A DNA stretch of 64,000 nucleotides from Hymenobacter psychrotolerans DSM 18569 (GTDB taxonomy: Bacteria; Bacteroidota; Bacteroidia; Cytophagales; Hymenobacteraceae). A model generated the notes under the pieces. The model was not told where the DNA came from, did not search any database, and saw nothing but the letters and a program-made list of their open reading frames with translations. The translations under genes were made by a program, and so were the position numbers. The stretch spans positions 1-64,000 of the forward strand of contig NZ_FRAS01000010.1 of the NCBI RefSeq assembly GCF_900142395.1, in the 5' to 3' direction. Shown here piece after piece: positions 33,497-42,064 of the stretch; the stretch's first letter is position 1; each line of letters starts with the position of its first letter.

Positions 33497-34508
33497 ACTC
33501 CAGCGCCTGCAGCTGCCAGCGCAGCTCCTCCGCCCGCACCGGAAACGGCCGGCCGTGGCGAAGTACCTGGTATACTGCCTCGAACAGCGCCGGGTAGTTG
33601 CCTTGGGGCGTAGCAAGCTGCGTCACGTTCTTTTCGCCGTTTTCTGCCACCACCGTCAGCACGCCTGCTGAGCCGGCCGGGTCGTGGCCGTAGGTGGCAT
33701 CGGTAGGAAGCAGGCCCTGGTCGAGCTGGGTTTCCTGCACGTCGGTGCGCGGCTGCTGGAAGCTGCCGAGCGTGCCGTGCAGTACGTAGGCCGGCACCGG
33801 CGCGGCTGTGAGCAGGCTGCCGGTTACAAACACGTTCAGGCCGCCGGGGTAGGCGAGGTGCAGGTGAAAATAGTCGTCGACGCGGGAGCCGGGGCGGTGG
33901 CTGGCCAGCGTTTTGTGCACCTGTGCCGGCTCCCCGAACAAGCTCAGAGCCTGGTCGAGCACGTGCGGGCCCAGGTCGTAGCTGAGGCCGCTGCCGGGCG
34001 TGGCCGGGTCCTCCTTGAAGGCCTTGGCATTGAGGGTCGCCTTGTATCGGTCGAAGCGGAAGTGCACCTCCGTGAGCTGGCCCAGCTGCCCGCTCTCCAC
34101 CACCTGCCGCACCAGCTGAAAGTCGGAATCCCAGCGCCGGTTCTGGTAGCCGAAAACGTGCAGGTTCCGCTCCCGGGCCAGGGCCAATAGCTCGTCCAGC
34201 TCCGCCACGGTCGTCGTCACGGGCTTCTCGATGAGCACGTGCTTGCCGGCCCGCAGCGCCTGCCGGGCCAGCCCGAAGTGCGTGTTATTGGGCGTGTTTA
34301 CGACCACCAGCTCTATTTCCGGGTCGGCCAGCAGCTCATTCACGCTGCCGTAGCTCAGCACGTCCGGATACCGCTCGGCGGCCTGCTTTCGGCTGCGCTC
34401 TACCACGGCCCGCAGCTGAAAATGAGGAGTGGTAGCAATAAAAGGCGCGTGAAAAATGCGCCCCGACATGCCGTAGGCCAGCAGGCCGGTCTGAATAGGA
34501 GAAGCCAT
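33495..34508 (-). CDS. Gfo/Idh/MocA-family oxidoreductase
   Basis: A 337-residue NAD(P)-dependent oxidoreductase. The N-terminal Rossmann domain starts TGLLAYGMSGRIFHAPFI, a variant of the GxGxxG loop seen in this subgroup. It includes VVVNTPNNTHFGLARQAL and the EKPVTTTVAEL motif near residue 98 with the catalytic Lys. The C-terminal alpha/beta domain has SGLSYDLGPHVLDQAL near 175, with the usual acidic and His residues. The substrate is probably a sugar or inositol derivative but is not readable from sequence. It diverges from the methyltransferase gene. Confidence 0.92.
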   Translation of the reverse strand: MASPIQTGLLAYGMSGRIFHAPFIATTPHFQLRAVVERSRKQAAERYPDVLSYGSVNELLADPEIELVVVNTPNNTHFGLARQALRAGKHVLIEKPVTTTVAELDELLALARERNLHVFGYQNRRWDSDFQLVRQVVESGQLGQLTEVHFRFDRYKATLNAKAFKEDPATPGSGLSYDLGPHVLDQALSLFGEPAQVHKTLASHRPGSRVDDYFHLHLAYPGGLNVFVTGSLLTAAPVPAYVLHGTLGSFQQPRTDVQETQLDQGLLPTDATYGHDPAGSAGVLTVVAENGEKNVTQLATPQGNYPALFEAVYQVLRHGRPFPVRAEELRWQLQALE

Positions 34509-34641
34509 AAGCGGGTTTTAGTGAGCAATAGGTGGTCTGGGGCGGCAGCTGGCCCGTACAGCCAAGTGAAACGAGTTCCGGCCCGAGTCCGGCCGCCTTT
34601 CCAGGGCGAATAACCAAAAACCACCCACCAAAACCCAACCC

Positions 34642-35376
34642 ATGCTCGACCGATTCTCTTCCCAGGCCGACCTCTACGCCCGCTACCGCATCAACTATCC
34701 GCCGGAGCTGTATGCCTGGCTGCTGCCCCGCGTGCCGGGCCGGGAGCGGGCCTGGGACTGTGCCACCGGCAACGGCCAGGTGGCTGCCGAGCTGGCCCGG
34801 CACTTTGCGCACGTCGAGGCCACCGACATCAGCACGGCGCAGCTGGCGCAGGCTCCGGCGCTGCCCCACGTCACGTACCGGAAGTCAGGCGCCGAGCACA
34901 CGCCGTTTGCCGCAGCTTCCTTCGACCTTGTTACCGTGGGGCAGGCGCTGCACTGGTTTGATATGGCTGCTTTCAACCAGGAAGTGCGCCGTGTGCTGCG
35001 GCCGGACGGCGTGGTGGCCGAGTGGGGCTACGGCTTGGTGCAGCTGCAGCACCCGGCCCTCGATGCGCTGCTGCGCACGTTCTACGCCGACACCATGCGC
35101 CCTTACTGGGACGAAAACCGCTGGCACATTGATGATGCCTATGCCCGGCTGCCGTTTCCGTTCGGGAATGTCGCGCAAGCCCGCTTTCCGGTGGCGCGGC
35201 AGTGGTCGGCGGCGTGGTTTCTCAACTACCTGCGCACCTGGTCCAGCGTGGTGAAGTACGAAAAGCAGCACGGCCACGACCCGGTACTGCGTCTCACCGA
35301 TGAGCTGACGCAGCACTGGGGCCCCGGCGAGCGGGAGGTGGTATTTCCGGTTTTCGCGCGCCTGGGCACCGTGTAA
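34642..35376 (+). CDS. Class I SAM-dependent methyltransferase
   Basis: A 244-residue methyltransferase. Motif I is AWDCATGNGQVAAELA near residue 37. The acidic residue after strand 2 is in VEATDISTAQL, and motif IV/post-I is SFDLVTVGQALHWFD near 93. The aromatic HWFD pattern resembles trans-aconitate and farnesoic-acid-type small-molecule methyltransferases. The C-terminal half is a lid with Trp-rich segments. Substrate is unknown. It is followed after 58 bases by a CoA-transferase gene in the same direction. Confidence 0.9.
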   Translation: MLDRFSSQADLYARYRINYPPELYAWLLPRVPGRERAWDCATGNGQVAAELARHFAHVEATDISTAQLAQAPALPHVTYRKSGAEHTPFAAASFDLVTVGQALHWFDMAAFNQEVRRVLRPDGVVAEWGYGLVQLQHPALDALLRTFYADTMRPYWDENRWHIDDAYARLPFPFGNVAQARFPVARQWSAAWFLNYLRTWSSVVKYEKQHGHDPVLRLTDELTQHWGPGEREVVFPVFARLGTV

Positions 35377-35434
35377 GGGCGCCTGCACCTCACCCGTGCC
35401 GCTGGTTCGCGGGGTTTCCGTTTCTTGCGGGCCT

Positions 35435-36571
35435 ATGTCCGACCGTATTTCTCCTTCCTCCGATTTGCCGTTTCAGGGCCTGCGCGTGCTGGAGCTGGCC
35501 TCGGTGCTGGCTGGCCCGCAGGTAGGGCAGTTTTTTGCCGAGCTGGGGGCCGAAGTCCTCAAGATAGAAGCCCCGGCCGGCGACGTGACGCGCACCTGGC
35601 GCACCGCCGCCGAAGCCCCCAACACCCCCGTAACGGCGTATTTCTCCTGTGCCAACTGGGGCAAGCACAGCCGCGTGCTGGACCTGACCACGCCGGCCGG
35701 CCGCGCCGAAATCCACCGCCTGGCTCTCACCACCGACATCGTGCTGGCCAGCTACAAGCCCGGCGATGCCGAAAAGCTGGGCGTTGACTACGAAACCCTG
35801 GCGGCCCTCAACCCGCGCCTGCTCTACGGCCACATCACGGGCTACGGCCCGCACACCGCCCGCGCCGGCTACGATGCCGTGCTGCAGGCCGAAGCCGGCT
35901 TCATGCATCTCAACGCCGCCGGCCCCGAAGCAGCACCCCAGAAAATGCCCGTGGCCCTGATGGACCTGCTCACGGCGCATCAGCTGAAGGCGGGGCTGCT
36001 CACGGCGCTCTATCAGCGCGAGCGAACCGGCCGCGGCACGCTGGTGCAGGTCAGTTTGCTGGATAGCGCGCTGGCTTCGCTGGCCAACCAGGCCGCCACC
36101 TACCTCGTCACGGGCCACGACCCGCAGCCGCTGGGCTCGGGTCACCCCAGCATTGTGCCCTACGGCACCGTGTACCGCGCCGCCGATGGCGTGCGCCTGC
36201 TGCTGGCCGTGGGCGCCGACCGGCAGTTTCAACAGCTCTGCGCCGTATTGAAGCGCCCCGGCTGGGCCGAGGATGCGCGCTTCCGAACGAACCCGGCCCG
36301 CGTGGCGCACCGCCCGGAACTGGAAGCCCTGCTGCACGAGCGGATAGCCGAAGTGAGCGGAGCTGCTTTGCTGGCCGAGTTGGAGCGGCGGGCCGTGCCG
36401 GCGGGAGCCGTGCGTACCGTGGCGGAAGCACTGGAGCAGGAGTCGGCGCGGGATATGCTGCTGCCGCCGCAGCCGGCGTTTCCGCACCGGGGGCTGCGCA
36501 CGGTGGCTTTTCGCAGCCCGGCCTGGCCGGTGGCGGCCGAAGTAGCCGCGCCGCCACAGCCAGGCGCATAG
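35435..36571 (+). CDS. Family III CoA-transferase (CaiB/BaiF type)
   Basis: A 378-residue enzyme that moves CoA between carboxylic acids through an aspartyl-CoA thioester. Seen: LRVLELASVLAGPQVGQFFAELGAEVLKIE at the N-terminus, the CoA-binding region with ANWGKHSRVLDLTTPAGR near residue 73, GHITGYGPHTARAGYDAVLQAEAG near 135, and the catalytic Asp in PVALMDLLTAHQL near 180. The C-terminal part has the usual LAELERRAVPAGAVRTVAEAL. Acyl partners cannot be deduced. The start at ATG 35435 is preferred over a GTG 39 bases upstream. Confidence 0.93.
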   Translation: MSDRISPSSDLPFQGLRVLELASVLAGPQVGQFFAELGAEVLKIEAPAGDVTRTWRTAAEAPNTPVTAYFSCANWGKHSRVLDLTTPAGRAEIHRLALTTDIVLASYKPGDAEKLGVDYETLAALNPRLLYGHITGYGPHTARAGYDAVLQAEAGFMHLNAAGPEAAPQKMPVALMDLLTAHQLKAGLLTALYQRERTGRGTLVQVSLLDSALASLANQAATYLVTGHDPQPLGSGHPSIVPYGTVYRAADGVRLLLAVGADRQFQQLCAVLKRPGWAEDARFRTNPARVAHRPELEALLHERIAEVSGAALLAELERRAVPAGAVRTVAEALEQESARDMLLPPQPAFPHRGLRTVAFRSPAWPVAAEVAAPPQPGA

Positions 36572-36736
36572 CTGCTCTACCGGTGCTGGTTTCCGGGGTA
36601 AAGTTTTGGGGAAATCTATGCTACCGAAACTTCGCCGGCGCTATTCTGCGTAGGTAGCAGAAGCATTTTTGCCGTTTCAAGGCCGTTTTTCACTCGGCGC
36701 GCCACGTACCGATGCGCCTCCGACCCGCTATATCCG

Positions 36737-37591
36737 ATGGACGATACCCAGCCCGTACCTACTGCTTCCGCCACCGCCACCCAGGCCCAGCCACCGGTGC
36801 CCGCGCCTGGCCCGGTCTCGGCTCAACCGGCCGGCAACGGCACGCCCAACACCCATAACACCGCTACCAACGCGCCCGGCACACCCGGGGCCAACCCCAC
36901 CGACCGCCTCGACCTGATTTTTGAGGGACTCAAGCAGAAGTCGTCGGCCAAACAGGCCATCTACCGCAACACAGCCGCTACCTTCGATCTGCTGCGCACC
37001 GTGTCGCAGGAGCTGGTGCTGGAGCTGAGCCGCCGCATCACGTCCGTCGATTCTACGGTGATTATCGAGTACCGGCCCGTAAACGAGATGGAGTTCCACA
37101 TCCGGTTCTCCGGCGACCTGCTCGTGTTCGTGATGCACTCCAACATCGTCACCTTCCCCGACGACTACGGCCCTATGTCCACCAAATACGTGGAAGAGGA
37201 CTTCCGGCGGCGCTTTTTCGGTCATATCATGGCCTACAACTTCATGGCCGACAGCATCAAGTACCAGCGCATGAATGACCCCGGCTACCTGGTGGGCCGG
37301 TTGCTGATCAACATCGACAGCCACTTTTTCCTGGAGGGCGTGCAGCAGCTGGAACTGCCCGACAACGACATGTCGGACAACATGGTGACGGCCGACGGCC
37401 TGCGGCTGTTCGTGGAAAGCGCCATGATTGCCGCCGTTAACAACGACCTGATTGCGCCACCACTAGATGATATCCAGAAAATATCGGTGAAGCAGAAGCT
37501 GGAAAATCAGCAAGTAAGCCGCGGCAGCAAGGTGGGGTTCAGCTTCTCCAACGAGCAGCGCCCCGTCAGCATCGATGGGCTGGTGTACTGA
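36737..37591 (+). CDS. Conserved protein of unknown function with low-complexity N-terminus
   Basis: A 284-residue soluble protein. The first 55 residues are Pro/Ala/Thr/Asn-rich and probably disordered. From about residue 58 there is a folded domain with conserved-looking segments: QAIYRNTAATFDLLRTVSQEL, EYRPVNEMEFHIRFSGDLLVF, and a Phe/Tyr/Met-rich stretch FFGHIMAYNFMADSIKYQRMN. No signal peptide or membrane helix is seen. I recognise no family and assign no function. It is followed by a large REP-like inverted repeat. Confidence 0.8.
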   Translation: MDDTQPVPTASATATQAQPPVPAPGPVSAQPAGNGTPNTHNTATNAPGTPGANPTDRLDLIFEGLKQKSSAKQAIYRNTAATFDLLRTVSQELVLELSRRITSVDSTVIIEYRPVNEMEFHIRFSGDLLVFVMHSNIVTFPDDYGPMSTKYVEEDFRRRFFGHIMAYNFMADSIKYQRMNDPGYLVGRLLINIDSHFFLEGVQQLELPDNDMSDNMVTADGLRLFVESAMIAAVNNDLIAPPLDDIQKISVKQKLENQQVSRGSKVGFSFSNEQRPVSIDGLVY

Positions 37592-37604
37592 GTTACCGAC
37601 ATAT

Positions 37605-37701
37605 AAAACGGCCGTCATCCTGAGCGCAGCGAAGGACCTTATCACGCCAGTGCAGAACACGTGGTAAGGTCCTTCGCTGCACTCAGGATGACGGCCGTTT
37701 T
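37605..37701. repeat. REP-like long inverted repeat (GTCATCCTGAGCGCAGCGAAGGACCTT)
   Basis: Arms of about 42 bases run inward from AAAACGGCCGTCATCCTGAG and the reverse complement, with only two or three mismatches and a 13-base loop. A half-copy of the core recurs at 49132-49157. It may act as a terminator between the convergent neighbours and belongs to a dispersed repeat family. Confidence 0.85.
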
Positions 37702-37711
37702 GCTTTGTCTG

Positions 37712-38689
37712 CTACCGCCGCAGGTAGCCTACTTTCTCGCGCACTTTGTTCAGCACTTCAGAACCGTAGGCCTGGGCTTTGCGGGCGCCTTCGGCCAGCT
37801 TGCGGTCTACTTCGGGTAGGTTCTGGCTATAGAAGTGGAACTGCTCCCGCTCGGTGGCAAACTTCTCCCGGATCAGCTCGAAGAGGGCTGTTTTGGCGTG
37901 GCCGTAGCCGTAGCCGCCGTTCAGGTAGTGCTGGCGCATCTCGGCGGTTTGCGCGGGCGTGGCCAGCAGTGAGAACAGCTTGAAGGTGGTGTCGGTGTCG
38001 GGGTTTTTAGGCGCCTCCAGCGGCGTGCTGTCCGACACGATGCTGCGGATGGTTTTGAGCAGGGCCTTATCGTCCTGGAAGATGTCGATGATGTTGCCGT
38101 AGCTCTTGCTCATCTTCTGCCCATCGAGGCCCGGAATGGTCATCAGCTGCTCGTCGGCGCGGGCCTGGGGCAGCACGAAGGTTTCGCCGTAGCGGTTGTT
38201 GAAGGCCGAGGCAATGTCGCGCGTGATTTCCAGGTGCTGAATCTGGTCTTTGCCTACCGGCACCACATCGGCGTCATACAGCAGAATGTCGGCCGCCATC
38301 AGCACCGGATACGTAAACAGGCCCGCATTCACGTCGGAAAGCCGGTCGGACTTGTCCTTGAACGAGTGGGCGTTGGCCAGCATCGGGTAGGGCGTGAAGC
38401 AACTCAGGTACCAGGCCAGTTCCGTCACCTGCGGCACATCAGACTGGCGATAGAACAGGTTTTTGTCGGTATCGAAGCCGCAGGCCAGCCACGCGGCCGC
38501 TACGGCGTAGGTGTTCTGGCGCAGCGTTTCGGCGTCGCGCACGGTGGTCAGGGAGTGTAAATCGGCAATAAAGTACAGCGATTCATTGGCCGTGTTCTTC
38601 GACAGCTCTACGGCCGGGAGGATGGCGCCAAGCAGGTTGCCCAGGTGGGGGCGGCCCGTGCTTTGGATGCCGGTCAGGATGCGGGACAT
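37712..38689 (-). CDS. trpS: Tryptophanyl-tRNA synthetase
   Basis: A 325-residue class I synthetase for tRNA-Trp. The HIGH-type motif is in GIQSTGRPHLGNLLGA near residue 8. The tryptophan pocket segment is YPVLMAADILLYDADVVPVGKDQIQHLE near 130, and the KMSKS motif is in DGQKMSKSYGN near 193. Length is normal for bacterial TrpRS. The ATG at 38689 is chosen because the frame upstream is built from intergenic repeat sequence. A TAATTTTG element lies 85 bases upstream, overlapping the end of the transporter gene. Confidence 0.97.
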   Translation of the reverse strand: MSRILTGIQSTGRPHLGNLLGAILPAVELSKNTANESLYFIADLHSLTTVRDAETLRQNTYAVAAAWLACGFDTDKNLFYRQSDVPQVTELAWYLSCFTPYPMLANAHSFKDKSDRLSDVNAGLFTYPVLMAADILLYDADVVPVGKDQIQHLEITRDIASAFNNRYGETFVLPQARADEQLMTIPGLDGQKMSKSYGNIIDIFQDDKALLKTIRSIVSDSTPLEAPKNPDTDTTFKLFSLLATPAQTAEMRQHYLNGGYGYGHAKTALFELIREKFATEREQFHFYSQNLPEVDRKLAEGARKAQAYGSEVLNKVREKVGYLRR

Positions 38690-38697
38690 GGATTGAA

Positions 38698-38735
38698 GTA
38701 GTTGTTGATTGTCAGTTGTCAGTTGTTGGCGCCCG
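38698..38735. repeat. TTGTCAGTTGTCAG-type word repeat
   Basis: A stretch upstream of trpS built of near-copies of TTGTCAGTTGT. The same words form the arms of the inverted repeat at 40511-40556. Confidence 0.55.
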
Positions 38736-38773
38736 ATGCTCATACCGGCACCTGCTAACCAACCGCCAACAGC

Positions 38774-38781
38774 TCAAAATT
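38774..38781 (-). promoter_or_regulatory. Possible -7 element TAATTTTG for trpS
   Basis: TAnnTTTG match on the minus strand that overlaps the last base pairs of the upstream transporter gene. Confidence 0.42.
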
Positions 38782-39526
38782 ATACTGCCGCATCGGCGGC
38801 GGCTTCCTGCTGCAGCTCCTGCGTAGCCTCGTCGCCCAGATACCGGTCGATGAGGAAGTGGGCCAAGTACAGCACGGGCGTAAGCAGGATGGCGGCCGCG
38901 AATTTATACCAGTAATTCGTGTTGGCCACGCTCAGCACCTGATCCAAGGTCCAGTTGCCGAACAGATAGAAGGCTACGAACAGCACCACAAACGAATCGA
39001 CGAGCTGCGAAACCAGCGTGGAGCCGGTAGCGCGCAGCCACACATAGCGGCCGCCGGTAGCGCGGCGCAGCGCCTGAAACACGGTGGCATCAAGCACCTG
39101 CCCAATGCCAAACGCCGTGATGGAGCCCGTGATGATGCCGAGGCCCTGCCGGAAAATGCTCTGGTAGGCAAAGTCGATGTTGAACGGGTGGCCCTGGTCG
39201 TCGGTCCTGTTGACGTCGAGCCAGAAGGCGGCTGGCGGCAGCCTGGTGGTGGCATATATCACCACGAAGGCAAACAGGATGAGGGCCACCGTTAGGTAGC
39301 TGACGCGCAGCACGCCTTCTTTACCGAAGTACTCGTTGATGATGTCCGTTGTGACGAACACCACGGGCCAGATGAGCACGCCCGCCGTGAGGTTGCCGGG
39401 CAGTCCCATCAGCGCCTCCACCGAAAATATCTTGACCCCTATAATCTCCGCCAGCAGCGCATTCACGATGAAAATGCCACTGAGCACGAGGTAGAGCTGC
39501 TGTTTCTTGTGCGACATGCTCTGCAT
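38780..39526 (-). CDS. Queuosine precursor transporter (YhhQ/VUT family)
   Basis: A 248-residue membrane protein with six or so helices. It matches the YhhQ family that imports the queuosine precursors preQ0/preQ1. Seen: LLAEIIGVKIF near residue 25, PVVFVTTDIINEYFG near 55, the FGIGQVLDATVFQALRR segment near 145 and TLVSQLVDSFVVLFVAF near 175. These carry the conserved Asp, Glu and Gln residues of the family. Two start codons are possible (39526 or 39517). Its start lies 2-11 bases after the RNase Z stop, so the pair is very likely an operon linked to tRNA maturation and modification. Confidence 0.9.
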   Translation of the reverse strand: MQSMSHKKQQLYLVLSGIFIVNALLAEIIGVKIFSVEALMGLPGNLTAGVLIWPVVFVTTDIINEYFGKEGVLRVSYLTVALILFAFVVIYATTRLPPAAFWLDVNRTDDQGHPFNIDFAYQSIFRQGLGIITGSITAFGIGQVLDATVFQALRRATGGRYVWLRATGSTLVSQLVDSFVVLFVAFYLFGNWTLDQVLSVANTNYWYKFAAAILLTPVLYLAHFLIDRYLGDEATQELQQEAAADAAV

Positions 39527-39528
39527 AG

Positions 39529-40440
39529 CTAAACCGAAACCGACAAGCCTTCCACGGCCAGCTCGGTCCATTCGAACACCTCTTTGGCTTCGGCCAGCAG
39601 CGGCTGCAGGTCGGGGTAGCGGCTGGAGAAGTGCCCGATGAGCAGGCGCTGCACCTGCGCCCGGCGGGCCAGCAGCCCGGCCTGGCGGGCCGTGGAGTGG
39701 TGCGTGGTGGCGGCCCGCTCGCGCATATCGTTCAGGAACGTAGCCTCGTGGTAGAGCAGATCCACGCCGCGCACGAGGTCGGCCAGGCTTTCGGTGTAAA
39801 GCGTATCGGAGCAGAAGGCGTAGCTGCGGCTGTGGCGCGGCTCCGCCGTGACGGCGGCGTTGGCGAGCAGCAGCTGGCCGCTTTCGTCCAGGATATCCTC
39901 GCCCAGCGTGAGGGCATTTAGCTGCACCGGCGTGAGAGTGGGCGGCAGCTTTTCCTTGATCAGCGGGCGGCGCTTGGGCTTTTCGCGGAACAGGTAGCCG
40001 CAGCACGGAATGCGGTGGCGCATGGGCAGCGTGTGCACCGTCAGGTTCTTGTCCTCGAAAATCTGCTGGTGCTGCGTGGTGTCAACGGCCGTGAATTCCA
40101 GCTCGAAGCTCAGCTGCGTGTAGGAGTGGCGGAACTGCATGGTCAGCACCTCATCGAGGCCGGGTGGGCCAAACAGCTGTAGCGGCTCGGTGCGGCCGTT
40201 CAGGTGCATGGTGCCCAGCAGCCCGAACAGCCCGAAAAAATGGTCGCCGTGAAGGTGCGAGATGAACACCGTGCGAATGCGCTGGTGCCGGATCTTGTGT
40301 TCCATCAGGCGGCGCTGGGTGCCCTCGCCGCAGTCTATCAGGTACTGCGTGCCGCTCACCGTCAGGACCTGCGCCGTGTGGTGGCGGTCCAGAAACGGGG
40401 TAGCCGATGCGCTACCCAGGATTTTCAGCTCAAACTCCAA
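39529..40440 (-). CDS. rnz: Ribonuclease Z
   Basis: A 303-residue metallo-beta-lactamase-fold endonuclease that trims tRNA 3' ends. The zinc motif SHLHGDHFFGLFGLL is near residue 60. Further metal residues are in the LPMRHRIPCCGYLF segment, SYAFCSDTLYTES with Asp, and LIGHFSSRYPD near the C-terminus. The likely start is TTG at 40440, directly before EFELKILGSASATP where the fold begins. The 27 upstream in-frame residues look non-coding. It is co-directional with the queuosine transporter. Confidence 0.93.
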   Translation of the reverse strand: MEFELKILGSASATPFLDRHHTAQVLTVSGTQYLIDCGEGTQRRLMEHKIRHQRIRTVFISHLHGDHFFGLFGLLGTMHLNGRTEPLQLFGPPGLDEVLTMQFRHSYTQLSFELEFTAVDTTQHQQIFEDKNLTVHTLPMRHRIPCCGYLFREKPKRRPLIKEKLPPTLTPVQLNALTLGEDILDESGQLLLANAAVTAEPRHSRSYAFCSDTLYTESLADLVRGVDLLYHEATFLNDMRERAATTHHSTARQAGLLARRAQVQRLLIGHFSSRYPDLQPLLAEAKEVFEWTELAVEGLSVSV

Positions 40441-40510
40441 GTGTGCTGGTCGTTGACAGTGGGCGGTAGGCGGGCGGAAACAAGCTGCGTTGGTACCGCA
40501 TAAATGCAAA

Positions 40511-40556
40511 TTGGTTGTCAATTGTCAGCAATTTGCCTCTGACAACTGACAACCAA
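40511..40556. repeat. 18-bp inverted repeat upstream of rnz
   Basis: TTGGTTGTCAATTGTCAG (40511-40528) and CTGACAACTGACAACCAA (40539-40556) pair with one mismatch around a 10-base loop. It lies between the STAS gene end and the rnz start on the minus strand. There is no T-run. Confidence 0.72.
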
Positions 40557-40574
40557 CAACGGACACCTGAAAAG

Positions 40575-40949
40575 CTACTCTTTGCTCGTAAGGTCGCGCT
40601 CAATGGCGTGCAGAAAAATCCGGTCGATGCCTTCTTCCACAGTGGGCAGAATGTGCAGAACCGACTCGAGCTTGCTGATGGTGATAAGCTTCATCACGTG
40701 GTCCTGCAGGCCGGTGAGTACCAGCAGGCCGCCGGTGGAGTTGCAGAGCCGGTTGGCAATCAGGATGGAGCTCAACCCCGACGAGTCAGTGTACTTCACG
40801 TTGCTGAGGTCAAGGATCAGGTTGTTGATTCCCTCGGCGTTCAGCTTCACGAATTCCGATTTCAAATCAGGAGCCACGGTGGTGTCCAGCTTCTTTTCGT
40901 CAATCGTAATTATCGTGTACGTTTCCTTTTTATCAATCGAGTACTTCAT
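40575..40949 (-). CDS. STAS-domain anti-sigma factor antagonist
   Basis: A 124-residue single-domain STAS protein of the SpoIIAA/RsbV kind, which controls a partner anti-sigma or switch kinase through Ser phosphorylation. The phospho-acceptor motif is KYTDSSGLSSILIANRL near residue 55, preceded by the NLILDLSNV strand. No SpoIIAB-like kinase or PP2C phosphatase gene is adjacent, so its partners lie elsewhere. The ATG at 40949 begins MKYSIDKKE, and a TACCTTCG element lies 32 bases upstream. Confidence 0.92.
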   Translation of the reverse strand: MKYSIDKKETYTIITIDEKKLDTTVAPDLKSEFVKLNAEGINNLILDLSNVKYTDSSGLSSILIANRLCNSTGGLLVLTGLQDHVMKLITISKLESVLHILPTVEEGIDRIFLHAIERDLTSKE

Positions 40950-40980
40950 GCCGTCGGTGGTTCGGGGTGTAAGGGAGTTG

Positions 40981-40988
40981 CGAAGGTA
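40981..40988 (-). promoter_or_regulatory. -7 element TACCTTCG for STAS gene
   Basis: TAnnTTTG variant with a T-rich upstream stretch (TTTTTTTTG) in front of it. Confidence 0.52.
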
Positions 40989-41050
40989 ACAAAAAAAATG
41001 TTCGCCGGAAGTGTATGACGCAAGGAGCGAAATTCCCGGAAAAAGTTGCT

Positions 41051-41896
41051 CTAAAGGCCCGAAACAGGCCGAAATCCAAAAGTGAGAGTAGCCCAGGTGC
41101 TTTGCCAATCGGCCTCGGCGAGGGTGGCCGGGAGCATTTGCACAGCGCTGAGCATATACTCCCCGGGCTCCCGTAAACGAAACAGGACTCGGCCGTTTTG
41201 GTTACTGTAGAGCTTGAAAACAGAGGCCGGTCGGCCGGGGCTGCGCTGCCATATCTGCACCAGCTGGCCGGGCTTGGGCTGCCCGCCAACCAGGACGCGC
41301 ACCGTGAGTGAGGCGCCGGCCCGGAGCGTGTACGGGTTTTGCTCGGGCACGAATTCCAGCGGCTGGCCAGCCGGCCGGCTCCAGGCGCGGGCTGTGTCGG
41401 AAGGGGAGGGAGTGCCCGCCTGCAGCAGCGTTTTGGCACAGCGGCGGTACGCTTCGCGGCCGGGCTTACTGATACTGCCGCGCTTCTGGCGTTCCAGCAG
41501 AATCTGGTCGAGGCCTGCTGCCTTCAGGTAGGCGTTAAACTGGTCGGCGTCCAGGGTGGTGAACGTGTTGTTCGTGGCTAGGGCCACCATGTGCACGCCC
41601 GGCTGCCGTAGCTGCAGCACGGGGTGCAGCGTGTCGGCGGTGGCGGCGCCGGGCAGCAGGTCGGTGGGGCCGTCGGGCGCGTAGTGCGTCAGTTGCGTGA
41701 CGCGGGCACTCTTGCCGGGCCAGCGCTTTCCCGTAAAGTTTTCGCCCACCAGCACCCGCAGGTTGAGCAGGCTGCCAGGCGCCACAAAAAACCGGGGAGC
41801 TGTCAGCCAAAACTCACTGGCCAGCGCGGAGCCGGCCAGCAGGCAGGCGCCGGTGAGCAGGAAAATGCGGGGCCGAAAGTGAAAGGGGCGGGGCAT
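41051..41896 (-). CDS. DUF4198-type exported protein
   Basis: A 281-residue protein with a signal peptide (hydrophobic IFLLTGACLLAGSALA, cleavage expected around residue 27). Two Ig-like beta domains of the DUF4198 type follow. Marks are EFWLTAPRFFVAPGSLLNLRVLVGENF right after the signal and SLTVRVLVGGQPKPGQLVQIW near 200. DUF4198 proteins are periplasmic and often linked to metal uptake (NikK/CbiK-like), but no metal transporter lies nearby. The start at 41896 or two codons upstream are both possible. Confidence 0.82.
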   Translation of the reverse strand: MPRPFHFRPRIFLLTGACLLAGSALASEFWLTAPRFFVAPGSLLNLRVLVGENFTGKRWPGKSARVTQLTHYAPDGPTDLLPGAATADTLHPVLQLRQPGVHMVALATNNTFTTLDADQFNAYLKAAGLDQILLERQKRGSISKPGREAYRRCAKTLLQAGTPSPSDTARAWSRPAGQPLEFVPEQNPYTLRAGASLTVRVLVGGQPKPGQLVQIWQRSPGRPASVFKLYSNQNGRVLFRLREPGEYMLSAVQMLPATLAEADWQSTWATLTFGFRPVSGL

Positions 41897-42064
41897 GCGC
41901 AAAGATGAAGCTCCGGCACAAGGAATGAGCGAGGGAGGACTTACAAAATTTTGGGGCGACCAAACATCTGATGAGCTGGTCAGTATTGTAACTTTTGTTT
42001 AAGTTTTAACCCTAAAAATTTAAACAAAAAGAACGTATTTTCCTTCCCCAAATCCTGGGTTCTG

